Assembly (NCBI GenBank): GCA_022843485.1
Contig: JALHNM010000004.1
Coordinates: 1 to 64,000, forward strand
From: Fimbriimonadaceae bacterium
GTDB lineage: Bacteria > Armatimonadota > Fimbriimonadia > Fimbriimonadales > Fimbriimonadaceae
Reading direction: 5' to 3'
DNA: 64,000 nucleotides
How positions within the stretch are numbered: position 1 is the stretch's first letter; each line of letters starts with the position of its first letter. The position numbers and the translations under genes were made by a program. The notes beneath the pieces were generated by a model. That model was not told where the DNA came from, made no database searches, and saw only the letters and a list, made by a program, of their open reading frames with translations. This document shows positions 56,023 to 64,000 of the stretch, in pieces.

Positions 56023-56724
56023 ATGAGCTCCCTTCGCACCCTGGTCGCCGTGGCCTGTACCGCCGGACTTGCCCTGGGGTGTGGCGGGGGGGGCGGCGGG
56101 AGCGTCGACTCCAGCGCCTTCGCCGGGTCGTACCGGGCTGCCTTCGACCGCGCCGGGACCCACGTCCTCGTGCTCACCGACTCGACGGGAGGGGTCGAAG
56201 TCACGCTGTCCGACGATACGGGCGTCCTCGCGTTCGGGACGGGGACCGTGGCGGGCAGCGGGGTCGTCAGCGCCGCCCTGAGTGGTCGGATCGGGAGCGT
56301 CTCGGCGGGAGGGGCCTATAGCCTGATCGGCGAGGAGCCCCGGCTCACCCTCGATCTCGCGGGGGCGGTGTCGGCCGTCGGACTCTCCCTCACGCGGACG
56401 GGGTCGCCTGGCCTCAACCCGTTCGCTGCCGCGTACGTCGGGACGTACCAGGGGAGCGAATCGGGCACCTGGGACGCCTTCGTCGAGACCGGGAACCGCG
56501 TGACCGGGGTGGTTCGAAGCCCGCTCTTTGGGACGATGACCCTGTCTGGCCGGGTCGATTCCCGCGGCCAGGCGACCTGGACGGCAGTCGGCGCGTCCGG
56601 CGCCCCACCCCCGACGATGACGTGGACCGGTCAGTTCTCCTTTACGGGCGACGACGTGCGTGCCGAGGGGACCTGGATCGGGAGCACCGGCGGGGGCGGC
56701 GGCTGGTCAGGCCGCCGCGACTGA
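56023..56724 (+). CDS. Lipoprotein of unknown function
   Basis: 233 residues from the ATG at 56023. A signal peptide with lipobox LALGC (Cys about 20) is followed by a glycine tract and two beta-rich halves (GTHVLVLTDSTGGVEVTLSDD; SGTWDAFVETGNRVTGVV). No catalytic motif is visible. It is downstream of glyQ but has its own box. A lipid-anchored beta-sandwich is the simplest description. Confidence 0.85.
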   Translation: MSSLRTLVAVACTAGLALGCGGGGGGSVDSSAFAGSYRAAFDRAGTHVLVLTDSTGGVEVTLSDDTGVLAFGTGTVAGSGVVSAALSGRIGSVSAGGAYSLIGEEPRLTLDLAGAVSAVGLSLTRTGSPGLNPFAAAYVGTYQGSESGTWDAFVETGNRVTGVVRSPLFGTMTLSGRVDSRGQATWTAVGASGAPPPTMTWTGQFSFTGDDVRAEGTWIGSTGGGGGWSGRRD

Positions 56725-56728
56725 CCGA

Positions 56729-57202
56729 TCAGTCCCAGTGCATCGAGTCGTCCCCGTGGAACGACTGGATGAAGTTGAGCTGAGCGTCGTGATAGGACAT
56801 GTGAGTGGCAGCGAGGCTCGCCATGTTGAGCGCCGTTGTCTCCCCGTTGGGGGTCGCGATCGGCGCCTCAAGGGCGTCCTCGGCGAGGCCGTCCCAGGCT
56901 TGGAACAACGCCTCGACCGACCCGCGGAACTCAGCGATGCAGGCCTCCTTGCTACTGAACTCGGCCGGGGCCTTCATCCAGCCGTCGTGGTTGTGGTCGG
57001 GAAGGGCCTGGCCCGCGATGCGGGCGGCCATCCGGCGGTTGACGAAAGCGACCTCGTAAGTGAAATCGACCGCTGTCCGGGCGACTCCCCCGATCGAGTT
57101 AAGGAGCTGGTCCTCCGGGATCGCCTCCAAATCCTTGGCGTAGAGGTGCGACGAAGACTCGAGGCGCTTGCGGATGTGCTGTTTGACGTCGGCGCTGGTC
57201 AT
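56729..57202 (-). CDS. DinB-family protein
   Basis: 157 residues, helical, with the DinB-type arrangement: a His in NHDGWM and the C-terminal HMSYHDAQLNFIQ pair, which would bind metal. DinB-like proteins include thiol transferases and metal-dependent hydrolases. It is the third gene of the operon with TlpA and the cyclic-nucleotide-binding protein. A TAACCT box lies 10 bases before the ATG, so it may also have its own promoter. Confidence 0.85.
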   Translation of the reverse strand: MTSADVKQHIRKRLESSSHLYAKDLEAIPEDQLLNSIGGVARTAVDFTYEVAFVNRRMAARIAGQALPDHNHDGWMKAPAEFSSKEACIAEFRGSVEALFQAWDGLAEDALEAPIATPNGETTALNMASLAATHMSYHDAQLNFIQSFHGDDSMHWD

Positions 57203-57264
57203 GGGTCGCCGAAGGTTACTCGGTCGTGGGGGCCGGGTGTTCCCCGGTCGCAGCCCACGCGCCT

Positions 57265-57708
57265 CTAGAGGGCGCTCACGAGACGCTCGATCTGCACGTT
57301 CGCCGACCGCAGACGGTTGCAGATCGTTTTGCCCAAGTTTCGGTAGACCACCATACCGATTCGAGGTTGCTCTTCCATGAGGCGAAAGAGCGCGTTACCG
57401 TCCAGATGGAGCAACTGGCTCGGGCCATTGCTCATGACCGTCGCAGACCGCCGACCCGCCTCGAAAAGGGCGAACTCGCCGATGATGGCCCCCGGCTTGA
57501 GCCGGGCGATCACGTCCCCCGCCGGGGTCCTTACCTCGGCCGAACCCTCCGTCAGCACGTAGAGGTCCGAGGACACGTCCGTCTCTCGGACGATGTCCTC
57601 AAGGTCTGCGAACGAGACCGTCTCCCCGAGCGCCACGACCGACCGGACCTCGTCATCGGAGAGTCCGTCGGTCAGATAGTGGTTCCGGAACGCGTCGAAG
57701 AGATCCAT
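57265..57708 (-). CDS. Stand-alone cyclic nucleotide-binding protein
   Basis: 147 residues from the ATG at 57708; a GTG at 57765 overlapping the tlpA stop (GTGA) is an alternative. The domain is CAP-like: DLYVLTEGSAEV, then the phosphate cassette GAIIGEFALFEAGRRSATV (G-E-x-A and R). There is no helix-turn-helix, so it is not a transcription factor by itself. A cyclase exists in the same window. Confidence 0.9.
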   Translation of the reverse strand: MDLFDAFRNHYLTDGLSDDEVRSVVALGETVSFADLEDIVRETDVSSDLYVLTEGSAEVRTPAGDVIARLKPGAIIGEFALFEAGRRSATVMSNGPSQLLHLDGNALFRLMEEQPRIGMVVYRNLGKTICNRLRSANVQIERLVSAL

Positions 57709-57761
57709 GCCGCCGCCAAGGATACCGGCCACCGGCAGCGGCGGGCCGGGGGCCCAGGGGC

Positions 57762-58283
57762 TCACTTGACGAGCTCGGCTGCCAGCGTGCGCATCTCCGC
57801 CGCTTGGGCCTGGTTGAACCCGACCATCACCCGGCGGACCGTACCCGACTTATCCACGAAGATCAGCGTCGGCACGCCCCGCACGCCCCACTGCTTCATG
57901 AGGTCGTCGTTCGAGTGAGTCATCACGTATCCGAGGCGCTTCGACTTCGCGTAGTCCGCCGCCGCCTTAGGCCCAGCCTCGTCCTCCAGGCCGTTCGCAC
58001 CGATCACGAGGAGGCCCTGGCGGTTGTGGCGCTGGTGGAGCTCCTGCAGCACGGGCGTGACCTGCTTGCACGGCCCGCACCAGGTGGCCCAGAAGTCGAT
58101 GATCGCCGCCCGACCCCGGAGGTCGGCGTTCGTCATTCGCTTGCCCGCGGTCGTCGTCATCGTGAACGCCGGGAGCTTCTTGCCCTGGAGCTGCTGGACG
58201 TTCTGGATAGGCTCGGAGCCCGGCGAGAACGCACTCGCCAGCAGGCCGATGAAGAACAGCGCGGTATTGGTCATGAGTTCCAT
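57762..58283 (-). CDS. TlpA/ResA-like thioredoxin
   Basis: 173 residues with an N-terminal signal-anchor (NTALFFIGLLASAFS). The active site is FWATWCGPCKQV, and the cis-Pro region is VRGVPTLIF. It is a periplasmic thiol-disulfide reductant, likely for cytochrome maturation or protein folding. It opens the operon of three genes at 58283-56729. Confidence 0.94.
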   Translation of the reverse strand: MELMTNTALFFIGLLASAFSPGSEPIQNVQQLQGKKLPAFTMTTTAGKRMTNADLRGRAAIIDFWATWCGPCKQVTPVLQELHQRHNRQGLLVIGANGLEDEAGPKAAADYAKSKRLGYVMTHSNDDLMKQWGVRGVPTLIFVDKSGTVRRVMVGFNQAQAAEMRTLAAELVK

Positions 58284-58531
58284 CTGAGGTCACCTACGGT
58301 CAGAGGGGTTCAAGGGGTTCCGGACGGCCCAAAGTTCCCGGGCACCGCCCCCGAATCACCCCCGATGGCCGACTGGTTGCCGTATAGTCGCCGTCCAGTC
58401 GCCGCATACTCTGTGACCATGCCACGTCAGGGCCCAGAACGATCGGCCTCACTCGGCCAATGCGGGCAAGGAGCCTGACTGACGGGGTCCCCGTGGCCTC
58501 CCAGACGCCCCCCTGACGCTTCGGCCCGGGC

Positions 58532-58537
58532 TAGAAT
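58532..58537 (+). promoter_or_regulatory. -10-like box for the membrane protein gene
   Basis: TAGAAT ends 7 bases before the GTG at 58545. Confidence 0.45.
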
Positions 58538-58544
58538 CGGGGGC

Positions 58545-59915
58545 GTGAGGCGGTGGGCGCCATGGCTGATCCCCCCGGTCGGAGTCTGCGGGGCGATCCT
58601 GGCCGGGCGAGGCACCAGCCCGGACATGCTCCGGGACACCGACACCGCCGTGCTCCTCGACGCGGTCCGCCAACGGTCCGACCCGTTGTCCTGGTTCACC
58701 GGCGATTGGCCCCTCGGCAACCACTTCTACCGCCCGGTCTCCACCCTCACCTTCGAGCTCGACGACTGGCTCGGTAAGGGCGCCGCGGCCCAGTTCGGCT
58801 GGACCAACGCCCTTCTCGCCGTCCTGTGCGTCCTCGCCCTGTTCTGGCTCGCTCGTGAACTGACGGACTCGCCTCCGACCTCGTGCGCTGCCGCGAGCCT
58901 CTTCGGGCTATGGCACCTCATGGAGCCCGGCCAGGCTGGTCTGGCCCCGGTCATCTGGGCCGTGGCGGCCGCCGCGTTCCTCGGCCTCCTGCGGTCCGGG
59001 CCCCGGCACTTAGGGGCCGTGTTGGTCGGGTTCGGGTCGATGGCGTTCCTGGCCGTGATCGTCGATCCGGTCGTGCCGCTCGGCCAGCGGATCGTGTGGT
59101 GGCTGCCGGGCCGCACCGCCTCGACGATGACGGTGTTCGCGCTCGTGGCCCTGGCGTGTTATGCCCGGGCGGAACGTCTCACTGCCCCCCGCCGTCCCGC
59201 TGCCCCGCCCCGCCCCCTCGACCTCCCGGCGACCAAGGGGACGGTGGTCGCCCGGCCTGGGCAGTTTCCCTGGATCCTCTTTCCACTTTCTTTCGTGGCG
59301 GCGGCCCTTGCTCTAGGGTCGTACGAGCAAGCCGTCATGCTCCCCGCGCTCTTCGGCGCCGTTGCCGTCTGGGTTTGGGCGTCCGGGGGGCGACCGCGGT
59401 GGGGATGGGTCGCGGGATCGGTCGTGTTGCTCGTCTCGTACCTCGTGCTCCGTGCGCAAGTCGTCCCGACCGCCGTCTCGGGCTACCAAGACCAACAGCT
59501 GCGAGACGGGCCCGGCGTCGTCCTGGCCGTGCTCGACTACCTCCTCCCGGGGGCCCCGTCGCTCGTGCCCGTGTGGACGGGGCTCGGCACGGGGGCGCTC
59601 ATCATGCTCACCTCGTCCTTCTGGGGGCCGGTGGGCCTCATAACGGCGAACGTAGGGGCCCTTGTCTCATCCGTCCAGAGCCGGGCCGCCGCAAGGGTCG
59701 GCGTGGCCTGGGGGATGGCGGTGGTCGCGTTCCTGCCGATGGCCTGGCTCAAGCCCTTTGAGCACTACCACTACTGGCCGTCGGCGTTCCGAGCCCTCGC
59801 GATGGCGCTGTTCGTGCCGGTGGCGGTCGGGGCTTGGCTTAACGCAGTTTCGCCCCGAGCGCTTCGAGCGCCGCCACGGCCGCGTCCCGCACCTGGTTCG
59901 CTTCCTCGTCCGTGA
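58545..59915 (+). CDS. Polytopic membrane protein, glycosyltransferase-like
   Basis: 456 residues from a GTG with about ten membrane helices. The early loop DWPLGNHFYRPVSTLTFELDDWL resembles the first loop of polyprenol-dependent (GT-C) glycosyltransferases, where Asp/His coordinate the donor. The C-terminal 76 bases overlap the pheT coding region on the other strand, unusually much for this window. The family is not confirmed. Confidence 0.75.
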   Translation: MRRWAPWLIPPVGVCGAILAGRGTSPDMLRDTDTAVLLDAVRQRSDPLSWFTGDWPLGNHFYRPVSTLTFELDDWLGKGAAAQFGWTNALLAVLCVLALFWLARELTDSPPTSCAAASLFGLWHLMEPGQAGLAPVIWAVAAAAFLGLLRSGPRHLGAVLVGFGSMAFLAVIVDPVVPLGQRIVWWLPGRTASTMTVFALVALACYARAERLTAPRRPAAPPRPLDLPATKGTVVARPGQFPWILFPLSFVAAALALGSYEQAVMLPALFGAVAVWVWASGGRPRWGWVAGSVVLLVSYLVLRAQVVPTAVSGYQDQQLRDGPGVVLAVLDYLLPGAPSLVPVWTGLGTGALIMLTSSFWGPVGLITANVGALVSSVQSRAAARVGVAWGMAVVAFLPMAWLKPFEHYHYWPSAFRALAMALFVPVAVGAWLNAVSPRALRAPPRPRPAPGSLPRP

Positions 59916-61872
59916 ACGTGCCCGCCTTCCGGAACTGAAGGGCGATCGCCAGGGAGTGCTGGCCGGGCTCGATCCCTTTGCCCTCGTAGACGTCGAACAG
60001 CCAGTGCCGCTCGAGGACGTCGCCGCACGCCGCGACGAGCGTCTCCTCGATGTGCTTGAACGGCACCGCCTTCTCGATGGCGATCGCGATGTCCCGCCTC
60101 GCGGCCGGGGTTCGATGGACAGGGCGGTAGTGGAGTTCCCCCTGAGCGCTCGTCGCCAGCCCGGTGAGGTCGAGCTCGGCGACGAACGTCGTGGCCGGCA
60201 AGTCGAGCCCCTCGGCGACGTCAGGGTGGACCTGCCCGATCAGCCCGAGGCTCTGGCCCGTCCCCGCCGCCCGCACCGTCGCCTGGCGGGTCGGGTGGAG
60301 CCGGGGGTCGCCTCCGCCGGGCTCCAGGGTCGCCTCGACCCCGGCGACGTCCAGGAGCCGCTCCACGACCGCCTTGAGCGTGAAGAAGTCCGCGGTCTGA
60401 GCAGCGCGCCCGCCCCAACTGGGGGCATCGAGCCCACCCGTGCTCAGAACTCCGAGGGCGACCGTCTCCTGCCCGTCCCGGAACACGCGTCCGGCCTCGA
60501 AGAGGTGGACGTCCCGCCCCCCGTTGCGCCGGGCGTTCTCGGCCAGGCAGGGCAGGGTGGAGTTCCGAAGGTGGGCCATCTCGGGCGAGTGGGGGTTCCG
60601 CACGGTGACCCTCTTGCCCGGGGCGTCGAGCGGGTGGAGGTCGCCCAGAGAGTGGCTCAGAGTCTGGTCGAGCCCACACCGGAGGGCCTCCTCGCGCAGC
60701 CGGTCGGTGAGCGCCTCGGCCCCTTTCGGACCCCCGATCCCGGTGCTGCCGGCGGGGAGCGCCTCCGGGATCTTCTCGTAGCCGTAGACCCGGCCGACCT
60801 CTTCGACCAAGTCGTCCTCCCGCTCGAGGTCGATCCGCCAGCTCGGAGGGGTGACCTGGAACTCGTCCCCGCCCCGCTCGACCCGGTTCCCGAGGGCCAG
60901 AAGCGAACGCTCGATCTCGTCCGCGGCCACGTCCATGCCGAGCAGCCGGACGGCCCGGTCCCGACGCAGCCGAAGGGTCGGCCGGACGGGCGGTGCCGGG
61001 TAGACGTCCACGACCCCCGGCACCGGTCGCACCCCCATCGCCTCGGCGAGCAACTCGGCGAACCGGTTGAGTGCCCTCACCACTCCCTCCGGGTCCGCGT
61101 ACCGCTCGAACCGGTAGCTCGCGTCGGTCTGGAGGCCAAGGCGCTTCCGAGTCCGCCGTACGGACCGGTGGTCGAAGTGCGCCGACTCGAGCAGGCACCG
61201 CGTGGTCGTCGCTGAGACCTCCGTGTCGCCGCCGCCCATCACCCCCGCTACCGCGACCGGGCGCTCGGCGTCGCAGATCATGCAGTCGGTGGGCCCGAGC
61301 TCGTGCTCCTGGCCGTCCAGGGTCGCCATCCTCTCCCCGGTCTGAGCCTGGCGCACCACGATCCGCCCCTCGCGGAGCGTGTCCATGTCGAAGGCGTGGA
61401 GCGGCTGGCCGGTCTCGAGCATCACGTAGTTCGTGAGGTCGACGAGCATGGAGATCGGTCGCTGACCGACTTTGCGCAGTCGCTCCTGGACCCAGCCGGG
61501 GGCCTCGCCGTTCGTCAACCCCTCGAACACCCGACAGGCGTACCGCGTGCAGTCCGGCGTCTCGATCTGGACCGACGTCAGCCGCCCACCGTCCGGCGCG
61601 CCCTCGTCCCCGAGCGGACAGCCCTCGCTCAGCCGGGTGTAGAGCGGGGTCGGCCGGGCTTGGGTGTCCTTGGCGAGCACTTCGCGGGCTAGCCCGAGCA
61701 CGGACGCCCCGTCGCCCCGGTTCGCCATGACGTTGACGTCGAGCACCTTCTCCCCCTCGACCTCGACGATCTCCTCGAGTTCGAACCCGGTCATCGTGAG
61801 GAGGTCGCCGATCTCCTCGGCACTCATCGGGGTCTCGACCATGTCCCGGAACATCGACTCGGTCAGCTTCAT
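59839..61872 (-). CDS. pheT: Phenylalanyl-tRNA synthetase beta subunit, lacking the EMAP domain
   Basis: 677 residues from the ATG at 61872; a TATCAT box lies 10 bases upstream. Long PheT has about 790 residues; here the N-terminus (LTMTGFELEEIVEV, VNVMANRGDGASVLGLARE) goes directly to the B3/B4 core without the EMAP-II tRNA-binding (B2) domain. The B5 region and the C-terminal FDX-ACB domain (YRPVHRTPAARRDIAIAIEK) are present. It forms a heterotetramer with PheS. pheS lies at 63792 with another gene between. Confidence 0.95.
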   Translation of the reverse strand: MKLTESMFRDMVETPMSAEEIGDLLTMTGFELEEIVEVEGEKVLDVNVMANRGDGASVLGLAREVLAKDTQARPTPLYTRLSEGCPLGDEGAPDGGRLTSVQIETPDCTRYACRVFEGLTNGEAPGWVQERLRKVGQRPISMLVDLTNYVMLETGQPLHAFDMDTLREGRIVVRQAQTGERMATLDGQEHELGPTDCMICDAERPVAVAGVMGGGDTEVSATTTRCLLESAHFDHRSVRRTRKRLGLQTDASYRFERYADPEGVVRALNRFAELLAEAMGVRPVPGVVDVYPAPPVRPTLRLRRDRAVRLLGMDVAADEIERSLLALGNRVERGGDEFQVTPPSWRIDLEREDDLVEEVGRVYGYEKIPEALPAGSTGIGGPKGAEALTDRLREEALRCGLDQTLSHSLGDLHPLDAPGKRVTVRNPHSPEMAHLRNSTLPCLAENARRNGGRDVHLFEAGRVFRDGQETVALGVLSTGGLDAPSWGGRAAQTADFFTLKAVVERLLDVAGVEATLEPGGGDPRLHPTRQATVRAAGTGQSLGLIGQVHPDVAEGLDLPATTFVAELDLTGLATSAQGELHYRPVHRTPAARRDIAIAIEKAVPFKHIEETLVAACGDVLERHWLFDVYEGKGIEPGQHSLAIALQFRKAGTFTDEEANQVRDAAVAALEALGAKLR

Positions 61873-61928
61873 GGGCGCAACGATGATACCGGCGAGGCCG
61901 AGGATCGTCGTCGGCCCATGGTTTGCGT

Positions 61929-61934
61929 CATAAT
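61929..61934 (+). promoter_or_regulatory. -10-like box for the lipoprotein gene
   Basis: CATAAT ends 7 bases before the GTG at 61942 and argues for that start over the ATG at 61918. Confidence 0.4.
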
Positions 61935-61941
61935 TCTTGCA

Positions 61942-64000
<2,059 letters not shown>

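Overview
The window is GC-rich bacterial DNA with dense coding on both strands. No tRNA or rRNA gene, insertion sequence, integrase or CRISPR array was seen. A secreted protein ends in a PEP-CTERM-type sorting tail, and a PagL-like outer-membrane lipid A deacylase points to a Gram-negative (diderm) envelope. Together with the general gene content, this best fits a lineage near Armatimonadota (Fimbriimonadales-like). The placement is tentative because no phylogenetic marker could be searched.

Bases 1-14335 hold a single minus-strand operon of seven genes, most of them overlapping or separated by a few bases. In transcription order it encodes two paralogous glycine-rich secreted proteins, a 2218-residue surface protein with two 20-residue repeat arrays and about eight CARDB-like domains, a peroxiredoxin with an in-frame UGA at the peroxidatic position, a CHASE2-class III nucleotide cyclase, a FecR-like secreted protein, and a PDZ-like/TPR protein that runs off the left edge. 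The UGA is followed at the right distance by a hairpin with a GGUC loop, so the peroxiredoxin is very probably a selenoprotein. The cluster looks like an envelope display and sensing system and is the most novel part of the window.

Bases 14.7-34.4 kb are mostly housekeeping: a small BamE-like membrane protein, a nucleotidyltransferase, citrate/methylcitrate synthase and methylisocitrate lyase (propionate/TCA carbon), a methyltransferase, a PEP-CTERM protein, RmuC, FtsK, RecG, an ABC exporter pair, NAD-dependent DNA ligase overlapping an OGG1-type 8-oxoguanine glycosylase, and UDP-glucose dehydrogenase.

Bases 34.5-48.7 kb carry a pseudo-receiver, the two halves of a 3-oxoacid CoA-transferase separated by a chemoreceptor, HisC with DAHP synthase, an M20 amidohydrolase, a Ycf46-like AAA+ ATPase, a MATE-like membrane protein, class I aldolase, and a tRNA-guanine transglycosylase that has lost its zinc cysteines. 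Bases 48.7-64 kb carry the PagL-like protein, Der, an atypical aquaporin, biotin carboxylase, a BaiN/YhiN flavoprotein, a degenerate PP2C, GlyQ, a TlpA / cyclic-nucleotide-binding / DinB operon, a short PheT, and the end of PheS. PheS and PheT are separated by an oppositely oriented lipoprotein gene.

Across the window many gene starts have a TANNNT hexamer ending only 5-8 bases before the start codon. This is the arrangement expected of leaderless transcription, and it also helped choose several starts.
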